Shown in pieces: positions 1-8,435 of a stretch of 64,000 nucleotides of DNA. The position numbers and the translations under genes were made by a program. This DNA is from Paracoccus saliphilus (GTDB taxonomy: Bacteria > Pseudomonadota > Alphaproteobacteria > Rhodobacterales > Rhodobacteraceae), in assembly GCA_003255745.1 (NCBI GenBank), contig QKYL01000010.1:117105-181104 (forward strand), in the 5' to 3' direction. The notes under the pieces are model-generated. The model was not told the origin of the DNA. It did not search any database and saw only the letters and a program-made list of their open reading frames with translations. Numbering within the stretch: position 1 is the stretch's first letter; each line of letters starts with the position of its first letter.

Positions 1-3000
1 ACGCTGAACGGATCGGGGCAGGCGCAGGTGCGTCTGGGTGGCGAAAACGGCCCGCTGCTGTTGGACCGGGACAGAACGGCTGCGCTGTCGGTTTCGGCGC
101 CCGACATGCTGACGCTGCACGTGGATGCCGCCGACGGCACCGCGCATCAGACGCGCCTGCTGCCATCGGGCAGCCTGGGCGGCATGTCGCGTGCGATGGG
201 TGCGCTGGACATGGCGCGGTCCGAACTGGATGCCTTTGCGCGCGAAACGGCCAGCGCCATGAACCGCGTCCACCGGGGCGGCGTCGATCTGCGGGGGGTG
301 CCGGGAGGCGATCTTTTCTCTCTCGACGGCTGGCGCGCACAGCCTGCCGCGTCGAATGCCGGGCGGGTGCAGGTCACGCTGACCAACCTGTCGTCTGCGG
401 CGGCGCGGCTGCCGATCGAGCTGGTCTTTGACGGGGCAGATGGGCTGTGGCGCGCGCAGGACGCGGCCGGGACAGAACTGGGCAGCGGGCGTGATCAGCT
501 GCTGCTTGACGGGGTTCTGGTCGATCTGGCGGGTTCGGCCCGTGACGGGGACCGCATCTTGCTGACGCCGGTGACGGGGCGGGCTGCCGATCTGCGCCTG
601 GCACTGACCGATCCGGCCGCCCTCGCTGCCGCATCCGCCTTTGCCAGCGCGGCCGCGCCTTCGAACCTCGGGTCGGCCAGCCTGACTGCGGCCTTCGCAC
701 CGGCGCCCGCGGCGCAGATCCCCGCCCTGGGCCCGCTTCTGGACCCGGCCGGGATAGATCTGCTGGGGGGCGTGGTGGGCCTGGTTCCCGCAGGCAGCCA
801 GGTCTTGCGGCTGGCAAGCCTGGGTCAGCCTGCCTCGTCGTCGGTCGGGCCTGTCGCCGGGGCCCAGATGTTGGCGGTGGATGGCGCGGACTTCGACCTG
901 ACCGGCCTTGCGGATCTGGACGCGATCACTGGCGCATTGCGCGACGGGCGTCTGCGGGCGGGCGACGGGCGGACGCTGTCGCAGATGGGGCTGGTGGCTT
1001 CGGCTGCGGGCGACCGGCTGGTCCTGGCGCGACCCGGCGACAGCCAGCCGCCGCAGGTCCGCCTGAGCGGCCCGGCGGGCAGCATCGACGGCATACCGAC
1101 GCAAGGCGCGGCGCCGGGCGGGACGGTCCAGGTCATCACCCGCAACGGCCGCCATATTGCAGGCAGCCCCCTGACGCCGGCCGAGGCGGCGGCGCTGCTG
1201 ACGGCGCGCAACGGTTTTCTTCCGGATGCGGTCTATGATCCCGCGCCGCTGACCTCGACTGGCCCCAAAGGGTATCGCGGCGTCGATCTGGGCAGCGTGG
1301 GCGTCGCGGCGCAGCATGGCGCGGTGCTGGACGGAGCGGGAACCCGCTTCGGCCCGGAACTGCCGCTGCCGCCCGTCCCGGCGCGCAACCTGACCCTGAT
1401 CGATGCGGCGGGGGCGGCGGCGGATCTGGCCCTGCCGGAAGGGGCCAGCGCGGCGCAGGTCGCGGGACGGATGCAGGCGCTGATCCCCGGACTGTCAGCG
1501 CAGGCCTCGACCGCGCTGGAACTGTCGGGTTTTCAGGCAGGTCCCCTCAGCTTTGAGCTGGCGGGTCTCAACGGCACGCCGCTGCGGGTGTCGGCCACGC
1601 TGGCGGGACCCGACGCCGCGCCCTTGGCGCAGGCCATCAACGGTCTGGGCATCGCGACCAGCATCCGGGCCGAACTGTCGCCCGACGGCACCCGCCTTCT
1701 GCTGGTCCAGGACGAGGGCCATGACATCGGCCTTTCGGCCCTGACGGGCAACGCGCTGTCCGTGGCGGGCGCAACGCCTGCGGGCGACCGGCTGTCGGCA
1801 CCTGCGGACTGGGCTGCGGGAACCGCCCTGCGCCAGTCCGGCCAGGTCAGCCTGACCCATCTGGCAGGATTTCAGTTGACCGAAGGCGCCGGCATCCTGT
1901 CGGCCCGCCCCGCCCCGGGCGGCCTGGTGATTGTCAGCACCAGTTCGGCGGGCGCCGCCGCGCGGCTGGCCTTTGCCGATGTTCCGGCGCTGGCCCAGGG
2001 CGGTGTCCTGCATCGCGTCAGCCTGAATGGCATCGAGGCACAGGCTGCCTTCGCGCCCGATACGCCTGCGCAGGACGTAGCCATGGGTCTTGCGCGGTTG
2101 CTGCGGGTGGATGCGCCCGAGGCGGAGGTGACCGGACGCGCCTTGGCCAGCCTGCCGCCCGACGGGGCGACGCTGGCGCTGCGCGTGGATGGCGGCGACT
2201 ACACCCTGCGGATGGAGCAGGGCGTTCCGGTTATCTCGGGTCCCGAACCGGACCGGCTGATCGCGCAGTTTGATGCCCAGAACAGGCTGGTGCTGCGCGC
2301 GGCAGGGGCCAGCGGCGGCAGCGGCATCAGCACCTCTGCCTCGCCCGCCTTCGGGTCGGGTCCGGGCGAAGGACGGCTGGCGCTGACAGGCCTGCCCACT
2401 GACGCCGCGCTGCTGCCGACCGATCTGCCGGTAACGGTGGGCGGTGCCACGCATGTGCTGCGCCTGCTGGCAGATGGTTCGGTTCAGACGCCCGCCGATT
2501 TCCCCGGAGTTGCCGCGCGCGACGCCGCGACCGGTGCGCTGACGCTGGAATTTGTGGCCCCCGCCAGCGACCTTCAGATCGCCACAGTTCCGGCGGCGGG
2601 TTTTGGCGGACCGGGCGCGGCCGTGCGGGCCGAGGCTGGCCGCCTGATCCTGACCGGATCTGGCGCGGCGCTGGATCTGGCGATCGAGACGCGGGGCAGC
2701 CTGGCCCGGCAGATCGACCTGCGCGACCTGCCGCCCGAGGATTTGGTTGTGGCCATGACAGGTCAGGGCACGCTGCGTTTGGCGGGCGACTTGACGGCGG
2801 GCACCGCGCCCGCCCATCCTGGCGCGCTGGAGGTGATGGTCGCCGATGCCGCGACCGGCCGTCTGGTGTTGCGCGACAGCCTGTCCCGGCATGTCGTGGC
2901 CGAAGGTCGCATGGACGCGGCAGGGCGCGGCCAGTTCGGCGGGCTGACCGTGCAGTTCGGCGGCCAGCCCCAAAGCGGCGACCGCTTTTCCATCCTGCCT

Positions 3001-3327
3001 GCGGGCGCGGGATCGGGCAATGGCAACACGGCGCGGGCCATGGCGCGGTTGCAGATCGGCGACGCGGCCAGCGGCACGCCCGGCCTGGGCGACCGCCTGT
3101 CGCGGCTGCAGGCCGATACCGGCCTGCGGGTCGCGGCCGCACAGCGCAGCCTTGCCACCGCCGATGCCTCGGCCGAGGCGGCGGACCGGGCGCAGGCGGC
3201 GATCGGCGCCGTGAATCTGGATGCCGAGGCCGCACGCCTGGTGGAATTGCAGCAGGCCTATCAGGCATCGGCTCAGGCGGTCACGATCGCCCGGGACCTG
3301 TTCGACACCATCCTGCGCATGTTCTGA
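1..3327 (+). CDS. flgK: Flagellar hook-associated protein FlgK (5' end outside window)
   Basis: The reading frame is open from base 1, so the N-terminus lies outside the window. At least 1,108 codons are present. The C-terminal 35 residues (AARLVELQQAYQASAQ through ILRMF) are the classic FlgK/axial-protein C-terminal helix, which packs in the D0 core of the hook-filament junction. The long middle part is rich in Ala, Gly and Leu and looks like repeated beta-rich surface-domain sequence. This is much longer than the ~550 residues of enteric FlgK. flgL follows after 11 bp, the usual flgK-flgL pairing, which supports the call. The protein is exported by the flagellar type III system and joins hook to filament together with FlgL. 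Confidence 0.88.
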   Translation, partial: TLNGSGQAQVRLGGENGPLLLDRDRTAALSVSAPDMLTLHVDAADGTAHQTRLLPSGSLGGMSRAMGALDMARSELDAFARETASAMNRVHRGGVDLRGVPGGDLFSLDGWRAQPAASNAGRVQVTLTNLSSAAARLPIELVFDGADGLWRAQDAAGTELGSGRDQLLLDGVLVDLAGSARDGDRILLTPVTGRAADLRLALTDPAALAAASAFASAAAPSNLGSASLTAAFAPAPAAQIPALGPLLDPAGIDLLGGVVGLVPAGSQVLRLASLGQPASSSVGPVAGAQMLAVDGADFDLTGLADLDAITGALRDGRLRAGDGRTLSQMGLVASAAGDRLVLARPGDSQPPQVRLSGPAGSIDGIPTQGAAPGGTVQVITRNGRHIAGSPLTPAEAAALLTARNGFLPDAVYDPAPLTSTGPKGYRGVDLGSVGVAAQHGAVLDGAGTRFGPELPLPPVPARNLTLIDAAGAAADLALPEGASAAQVAGRMQALIPGLSAQASTALELSGFQAGPLSFELAGLNGTPLRVSATLAGPDAAPLAQAINGLGIATSIRAELSPDGTRLLLVQDEGHDIGLSALTGNALSVAGATPAGDRLSAPADWAAGTALRQSGQVSLTHLAGFQLTEGAGILSARPAPGGLVIVSTSSAGAAARLAFADVPALAQGGVLHRVSLNGIEAQAAFAPDTPAQDVAMGLARLLRVDAPEAEVTGRALASLPPDGATLALRVDGGDYTLRMEQGVPVISGPEPDRLIAQFDAQNRLVLRAAGASGGSGISTSASPAFGSGPGEGRLALTGLPTDAALLPTDLPVTVGGATHVLRLLADGSVQTPADFPGVAARDAATGALTLEFVAPASDLQIATVPAAGFGGPGAAVRAEAGRLILTGSGAALDLAIETRGSLARQIDLRDLPPEDLVVAMTGQGTLRLAGDLTAGTAPAHPGALEVMVADAATGRLVLRDSLSRHVVAEGRMDAAGRGQFGGLTVQFGGQPQSGDRFSILPAGAGSGNGNTARAMARLQIGDAASGTPGLGDRLSRLQADTGLRVAAAQRSLATADASAEAADRAQAAIGAVNLDAEAARLVELQQAYQASAQAVTIARDLFDTILRMF

Positions 3328-3338
3328 GCGGAGACAGC

Positions 3339-4583
3339 ATGACCATCGGAGACGCCCTTTTCGCCCGCCTTGCCATTCGCGGCTTTGGCAAGCTGACCGC
3401 CGAGATCGGGGCGACGCAGTCGCGCATCGCGTCAGGGGTCAACGACCCGCGCCCTTCGGCCGACCCGGCGCGCGCGGTTGAACTGTCGGCGCTGCGCGAC
3501 GTGCGCGCGCGGCTGGAAACACGATCGGCCGTCGCCCGCGACAGCGCCGACCGGCTGGCGCTGACCGACCAGGCGCTGGCGGGTCTGTCGGATGATGTCC
3601 GCGGCCTGAAGCAGATCGCCCTGCGCGCGGCCAACGACGCCTTGTCCCCCGAAGCCTATGGCGCGCTGCGGACCGAGGCTGTGACCCTGCGCGCCACCCT
3701 GCTGGCCACGGCCAACAGCGTCGATTCCGCCGGGCGGCCGCTGTTTGCGGGTACCGCGCCGGGTCCGGCCTTTGAACAGACCGCGTCGGGCGTCGTTTAT
3801 CGCGGCGACGCCGCCAGCAGCGTCGCCGCGCTTGGGGACGGGTTGATCCTGCCGACCGGCATTTCGGGGGCGCAGGTCTTTGGTGAGGGGGATCAGAACC
3901 TGTTCAAACTGGTGGACGACCTGATCCTGGGCCTGACCGAGCCGATGCTGTCGGCCCGGGCCGAGGTGACCTCCAAGGGCCAGGGCCGGCTGGACATCGT
4001 GCGCGGCCGGGCCGACACGGCGGTCGAGGTCACGCTGACCGGACCCCGCGGTTCGGCGCGCGTCACCCTGGACCTGCGGCTGGAGGCGCCGGAGGCGCCG
4101 GTTGATGCGATCAATGCACAAACGGCCCGCACCGGCGTGTCCGCCGTGCTGGATGCCGATGGCCGATCGGTCCGGCTGTCGGCCGATGCGCCCTTCAGCC
4201 TGTCGCAGCTGGGGGGCGGCCCGCCGGATTATCCCGTCCTGGGGCTGGGGAATGTCGGTGAGGCCGGCGTACCCGCGGGGCCGGTGGTGCGGCTTCGGCC
4301 GTCGCGGCTGACCACGGATGCGGTGATCGGGGCGGCGGACCGGATGGTTGATCGCATGAGCAATTCCCGCGCCGCCGTTGGCAGCCTGGGCGCGGCGGTG
4401 GACCGGCAAAAGGACGCGCTGACCCAGCAGCGGCTGGTGGTGGATCAAGCGGTGTCGGGGCTGGGGGATCTGGACGTGGCCTCCACGCTGACCCGGCTTC
4501 AGGCGCTGCTGCTGAGCGAACAGGCCGCCCAGCAGACCTATGTGAAGATCTCGTCGCAGTCGCTGTTCAATTACTTGCGGTAA
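3339..4583 (+). CDS. flgL: Flagellar hook-associated protein FlgL
   Basis: A 414-residue flagellin-family protein. Residues 1-140 form the flagellin N-terminal coiled-coil domain (TQSRIASGVNDPRPSADPAR, then heptad-like Leu/Ala spacing and LFAGT). The C-terminus (DVASTLTRLQALLLSEQAAQ ... SLFNYLR) is the matching C-terminal helix. FlgL is the second junction protein between hook and filament. It starts 11 bp after flgK, with GGAGAC upstream as a Shine-Dalgarno, so the two are probably cotranscribed. Its 3' end overlaps the convergent lytic transglycosylase gene by 17 bp. Confidence 0.9.
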   Translation: MTIGDALFARLAIRGFGKLTAEIGATQSRIASGVNDPRPSADPARAVELSALRDVRARLETRSAVARDSADRLALTDQALAGLSDDVRGLKQIALRAANDALSPEAYGALRTEAVTLRATLLATANSVDSAGRPLFAGTAPGPAFEQTASGVVYRGDAASSVAALGDGLILPTGISGAQVFGEGDQNLFKLVDDLILGLTEPMLSARAEVTSKGQGRLDIVRGRADTAVEVTLTGPRGSARVTLDLRLEAPEAPVDAINAQTARTGVSAVLDADGRSVRLSADAPFSLSQLGGGPPDYPVLGLGNVGEAGVPAGPVVRLRPSRLTTDAVIGAADRMVDRMSNSRAAVGSLGAAVDRQKDALTQQRLVVDQAVSGLGDLDVASTLTRLQALLLSEQAAQQTYVKISSQSLFNYLR

Positions 4584-5355
4584 CCTGGCTGCCCCCGGAC
4601 AACGGGGGCAGGCCAAAGCCCGTGCTGCGGGCCTGGCGCAGATCGCCGCCGCCGCCCCCGATGATCAGCGGCGTGCCTGAACGGATCAGCAGGCCCTGGG
4701 CCAGAAAGGTCGCCTGCGCCTCGGGGGCCGGTGCCGGTGGTATGGGAAGGGCCGACAGCGGTTGCGGTTCGGTGACCCATTCCCCCTGCAGGCTTGCCAC
4801 GACCGGACCGGTCTGTTCGGGGATCGCGCGTCCCATGATCCCTTCCACCCGACCGACATAGGTGCTGCCCCCTGACGGGTCACCCGCATGATAAGCCGCG
4901 ACCGCCGTGGTCCAGTTGCCATGGCGCTGGTAGAGATCGGCCAGGAAGCGCGCTGCATAGCGGGTGTTCAACACCGGGTCCATCATGGCGCCGATGTCCG
5001 GAAAGGCATCGTGATGCCAGTGCCAGTTGATCTGCATGCAGCCGATATCGACATTCTGCGCACCTGCGGCCAAGACCTGTGAAAGCTGTTGCAATGCCTC
5101 GTCCTTGGTCGCGTGATAGGACCCGCGTCCGCCTTGGTTCAGCGTCCAGGGCCAGGCAAGGACGCGTCCCTGATGCGTCATGCCGGATTCAACCCGCGCC
5201 ACGGCGGGCAACAGCCCCTCGGGCAGGCCCATCTCCGCGCCCGCCTGCGCGGCCAGTGCTTCGCAGTCGGGCAGGGTGCTGGCGCGGACGCCGCCTGACG
5301 TGACCAGCACGATCGTGGCGATGACTGCGACGTGAGAAAGGGTCTGACGCTTCAT
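4567..5355 (-). CDS. Periplasmic lytic transglycosylase, probably flagellar (SltF-like)
   Basis: A 262-residue protein with a signal peptide at residues 1-25 (hydrophobic run AVIATIVLVTSGG) followed by an SLT domain. Visible motifs are the catalytic Glu56 in AVARVESG, the GCMQINWHWH motif, and AVAAYHAG. It cleaves peptidoglycan glycan strands in the periplasm, which flagellar rod assembly needs locally. ATG 5355 is chosen because it puts the signal peptide at the N-terminus; an upstream in-frame ATG would add 29 residues with no signal character. A sigma-54-like promoter lies directly in front, so the gene is probably coregulated with the flagellum. A role like SltF of R. sphaeroides is inferred from context. 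Confidence 0.8.
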   Translation of the reverse strand: MKRQTLSHVAVIATIVLVTSGGVRASTLPDCEALAAQAGAEMGLPEGLLPAVARVESGMTHQGRVLAWPWTLNQGGRGSYHATKDEALQQLSQVLAAGAQNVDIGCMQINWHWHHDAFPDIGAMMDPVLNTRYAARFLADLYQRHGNWTTAVAAYHAGDPSGGSTYVGRVEGIMGRAIPEQTGPVVASLQGEWVTEPQPLSALPIPPAPAPEAQATFLAQGLLIRSGTPLIIGGGGGDLRQARSTGFGLPPLSGGSQVTASN

Positions 5356-5366
5356 GCCAATGAAAA

Positions 5367-5384
5367 TGCAAGGCCCGTGCCTGG
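5367..5384 (-). promoter_or_regulatory. Sigma-54-like promoter of the lytic transglycosylase gene
   Basis: On the minus strand the sequence reads AGGCACGGGCCTTGCA. This is one mismatch (A for T) from the sigma-54 -24/-12 consensus TGGCACG-N4-TTGCA, and 15 of 16 bases match the two promoters between flhA and the flgP-like gene. The -12 GC falls at 5368-5369, which predicts a transcript start near 5356, one base before the ATG at 5355. The mRNA would be almost leaderless. Confidence 0.6.
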
Positions 5385-5524
5385 CGGGCCTAGTCTTTGG
5401 GCTATCCCACGAACGAAGGGGGGTGCGAACTTCCGTTCGCACGTTGGCCTGATCCTCCGCCGGATGCCATCATGCGGACACGCCTTGTCTGCCCAGTCCC
5501 AGCCCGCAACCCCCGGAGGATACC

Positions 5525-6754
5525 ATGACAGCCGGAGCTTCCAGCCTGCCCGCTCTTGTTGCAGAAAACCTGCGCGACACGATCCTTGCCGCCGCAGCGC
5601 TTGTCGGCGCCCAGGGGACGCGCCTGCAACTGGTGCCCGAGCTGGAGGTGCTGCGCCAGAAGCTGGACGCGGCCGAGATCCGTACCGAGGTCGAACCCGC
5701 CTTGGCCGCCGCAGACCCGGACCAGTCCAGCTTTCACGTCATGGCGCCCCGTGCAGGCATGGCCACGGACCTTCTGGACGTTGGGGTGCGTCTGTCGGAC
5801 GGTGCGCGTGGCACGGTTGGCCTGCTGATCCTATGCGGGGTGCCCGCGGCCTGGCAGGCGCAGTCCCGCCTGCGCGCACTCGAAGCGCTGACCCGTGTGA
5901 TGGAGCGCCAGATCGGCGCGCTGCGTCTTGGCCCGGCGGTGATCGCGGATCCGATGCTGCGCCTGCTGGAGGAACTGCACGACCTGGACAGCAGCATCGT
6001 TTCGCAGGGGTTGATGGGCTTCGTCCGGACCTTGGCAGGCAAGCGGCCCAGCCAGGTCGAGTGCACCGCCATGCGCATCGTGGGGCTGGCCGATGTTCCC
6101 GTCGAGTTCTTCCAGTCGCGCGAGATCCGGCTGAGCGTGGTGGCGCAGGATTTGCTGGACGCGATCGGCTATGGCGCTTTTCTGAAGATGGGTCAGGCGA
6201 TGGAGGCCCCCGAGGTGGTCCGTCCCGCCCCGCGGGTCGAGACCCGCAACGACCTGGAGCCCTTTGCCCGCCTGCGGCTGATCGAACGTGACTTTCTGGT
6301 GGCCGAGGATGCCGACTGCGGGGCCTTCTGGTTCCGGGAGGCCGGCCAAGGCCCCGCCTGGAAGCGTCTTTCCAAGGCAGGCCCGGATGGATGGGCGGTG
6401 GTAGCCGCCGAGATCCTCGAGCTGAGCAGCGACGTGGTGGCGGCCTTTGCGGGCATGCATCTGCTGCGGCGCCCCGATCTTGCCTCCGAAGACATGGCCG
6501 AGGCATTTGAGTTGCACGGCATTGTCTTCTGGCTGGCCCATTCCGAGGGCGTGACCCAAGCCCGGAGGGATTGCGGCGACTGGGTCACCTGCGACATTCC
6601 CGCCGATGTCGTCGGACGGCCGCGCGCATTGGCGGCGCTGACCCAGCTATGCCCAAGCCTGGCCAGCGATCTTGCCGGTCCGGCCCGCGACTGGTTGCAC
6701 CGGATGTCCCAGACCGTGCAGGTGATGCCCTACATGGCGACGGCCGCCGAATAG
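5525..6754 (+). CDS. GAF-like domain protein of unknown function in the flagellar locus
   Basis: A 409-residue, predominantly alpha/beta protein without signal peptide or membrane segment. It begins at an ATG with a strong GGAGG Shine-Dalgarno 7 bases upstream. Residues about 30-130 (VMAPRAGMATDLLDVGVRLS, GTVGLLILCGVP, then a helix with LRALEALTRVMERQI) have the layout of a GAF domain, the last helix being the typical GAF exit helix. The C-terminal half has no motif I recognise. It is divergent from the transglycosylase and convergent with fliA, inside a flagellar locus, so a sensory or regulatory role in motility is possible. I do not know its function. Confidence 0.6.
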   Translation: MTAGASSLPALVAENLRDTILAAAALVGAQGTRLQLVPELEVLRQKLDAAEIRTEVEPALAAADPDQSSFHVMAPRAGMATDLLDVGVRLSDGARGTVGLLILCGVPAAWQAQSRLRALEALTRVMERQIGALRLGPAVIADPMLRLLEELHDLDSSIVSQGLMGFVRTLAGKRPSQVECTAMRIVGLADVPVEFFQSREIRLSVVAQDLLDAIGYGAFLKMGQAMEAPEVVRPAPRVETRNDLEPFARLRLIERDFLVAEDADCGAFWFREAGQGPAWKRLSKAGPDGWAVVAAEILELSSDVVAAFAGMHLLRRPDLASEDMAEAFELHGIVFWLAHSEGVTQARRDCGDWVTCDIPADVVGRPRALAALTQLCPSLASDLAGPARDWLHRMSQTVQVMPYMATAAE

Positions 6755-6847
6755 GCAAAACATCCTCCGGCCCCGCCGGAACCACGATCCGGGCCCGGCT
6801 GTCGCCGGCGCCCGGATCTTCCTTTGCGGGAGCGGGGCCGCGCCACA

Positions 6848-7555
6848 TCAGTCCGCTTCGGCAATGCTGCGACGCAGGCGCTCGATCGCGGCCTTCTTGA
6901 TCTGCGACACACGCCCGGTCGTCACCTTCAGCACCTCGCCGATCTCGTAGACGTTCAGCTCCTCGACATAGTAAAGCTGCAGGACCAGGGCCTCGCGTTC
7001 GGGCAGCGCCGCGATGGCGTCGCGCAGCTGGGTCTTCAGGTTTTCCTGCGACAGCATGTCCTCGGCCGTCAGGGCCTTGTCGCGAAACACCATGGAATGA
7101 TCCGAATATAGTTCGTCCAGCGACCGGGTCTGGCCTGCGTCGATTTCTCTGCGCCACTTGTTCAGCTCGCCCGGCGTGACGCCAAGCGCCTGCGCCAGTT
7201 CGGCCTCGTCAGGGTGGCGCATCAGCGTCTGTTCCAGCTGATGCTCGGTGGTGCGGATGCGGGACAGCATCTGAAGCGTGGCCCGCGCGTAATGCGCCTG
7301 TTCGCGCAGGTGATCCATCAGCGCGCCCCGGATGCGGATGCCCGCATAGGCAGCAAAGGGGGTACCCGGCTGCGCGACATAACGCTGCGCGGCATCCATC
7401 AGCCCCAGATAGGCGACCTGAAGAAGGTCGTCGATCTCGATCCGGGCGCCGACGCGTCCATGGACATGCCATGCGATCCGTCGCGCCAGGTTCATGTGGC
7501 TGGCGACCAGCTTTTCGGGATTGGGGGATTGTTCAGGATAGCTGCGCGGAAGCAT
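6848..7555 (-). CDS. fliA: Flagellar sigma factor FliA (sigma-28)
   Basis: A 235-residue sigma-70-family protein of the FliA class. Region 2 is clear (LVASHMNLARRIAWHV, DLLQVAYLGLMDAAQRY, FAAYAGIRIRGALMDHLRE). Region 3 follows, then region 4 with its helix-turn-helix (NVYEIGEVLKVTTGRVSQIK). Region 1.1 is absent, as in FliA. It directs transcription of late flagellar genes and is held by FlgM, which is encoded nearby on the other strand (13180). ATG 7555 overlaps the end of flhF by 23 bp. The order flhA-flhF-fliA on one strand is typical of gammaproteobacterial-type flagellar clusters. Confidence 0.92.
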   Translation of the reverse strand: MLPRSYPEQSPNPEKLVASHMNLARRIAWHVHGRVGARIEIDDLLQVAYLGLMDAAQRYVAQPGTPFAAYAGIRIRGALMDHLREQAHYARATLQMLSRIRTTEHQLEQTLMRHPDEAELAQALGVTPGELNKWRREIDAGQTRSLDELYSDHSMVFRDKALTAEDMLSQENLKTQLRDAIAALPEREALVLQLYYVEELNVYEIGEVLKVTTGRVSQIKKAAIERLRRSIAEAD

Positions 7556-8429
7556 CGGCCTGCTCCTCTGGTTTGCCCGCATCGGAGGCATGTGTCGGAA
7601 CGACCGCATCTGCGGCTTCAGGCATGGCTGGACGCGACAGCGCGTCCAAGAGGCCCCGGCCTTGGGCGATCAGCGCCACCGGCAGACCGAACCGCGCGTC
7701 CAGATTCAGGTCGTCGGCGGTGGGCGGGCACAGATCCGCACGGGTCAGTGCGATCAGAGTGGCCCCATCTGCCCAATCCCGGCACAGCCGGTCCTGATAG
7801 TCGCGATGAAGGCCCGTCGGCAGAACCAGCCAGATCGCGGCATCGGGATGCGCGGCCAGCGGCGCCAGCATACCGGCGTCCTGGGGGGGCAGGTCTGACA
7901 GGTCCAGGATTTGCGTCTGGTCCGGGGCAGGGGCGGGCAATGCCCCGATGGACCCCCTGGGCCAGACCGGGCGGTGCGGCACCAGCCCCAGGATGCGCGC
8001 CCAGCCCGCCAAGGCACCCGGCGGGCACAGAAGGTCGGGACGAGGCGCGATCAGCGTCGGTCGCCGGGCATCCGGGACGCGCAGCGCCTCGGCGGCCAGC
8101 CGGGCGGCCAGCATGCTGCGGCCCGCCCCCGGTGGACCGACCAGCACCACCCGCCCCGGCAGATGGGGGGGCAGCACCGTATCGGGCCGGTGCCTTCGCG
8201 TCAGTTCGCGCAGCAGTTCGGCCGCGAACCGGGGGCTTGGGTCCGGCGGCGCCTTGTCGGGCGCGCGTGGCGCGATGACGTCCAGGGGCGTGTCCCCTGA
8301 CATGGCCTCGATCTCGACCTGGCCGCGATGCTGGCGGGTGGACAGGATCAGCGCCTCGGGTCCAAGGCAGCGCATCAGTTCTTCCATGGCCTGGGCAGAA
8401 TCTGCGGCGCGTATGGTCATTCGGGTCAT
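7533..8429 (-). CDS. flhF: FlhF-like protein with a degenerate SRP-type GTPase domain
   Basis: A 298-residue protein between flhA and fliA, the normal position of flhF. The N-terminus (TIRAADSAQAMEELMRCLGP, ALILSTRQHRG) matches the FlhF start. An NG-type domain follows with a modified P-loop at residues 98-105 (GPPGAGRS; typical FlhF has GPTGVGKT). The G3 DTAGR motif is not visible; LDLSDLPP stands at about that place. The G4 motif is reduced to TRADLC. FlhF sets flagellar position and number at the pole with FlhG. This copy is shorter than usual and may bind GTP poorly or not at all. Confidence 0.75.
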   Translation of the reverse strand: MTRMTIRAADSAQAMEELMRCLGPEALILSTRQHRGQVEIEAMSGDTPLDVIAPRAPDKAPPDPSPRFAAELLRELTRRHRPDTVLPPHLPGRVVLVGPPGAGRSMLAARLAAEALRVPDARRPTLIAPRPDLLCPPGALAGWARILGLVPHRPVWPRGSIGALPAPAPDQTQILDLSDLPPQDAGMLAPLAAHPDAAIWLVLPTGLHRDYQDRLCRDWADGATLIALTRADLCPPTADDLNLDARFGLPVALIAQGRGLLDALSRPAMPEAADAVVPTHASDAGKPEEQADASAQLS

Positions 8430-8435
8430 GACGGA

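Noticed and set aside
1495..2973. Long minus-strand frame of 492 codons inside flgK
   Set aside because: Composition is Gln/Arg/Gly-rich without any family motif. It is a shadow of a GC-rich coding region on the opposite strand.
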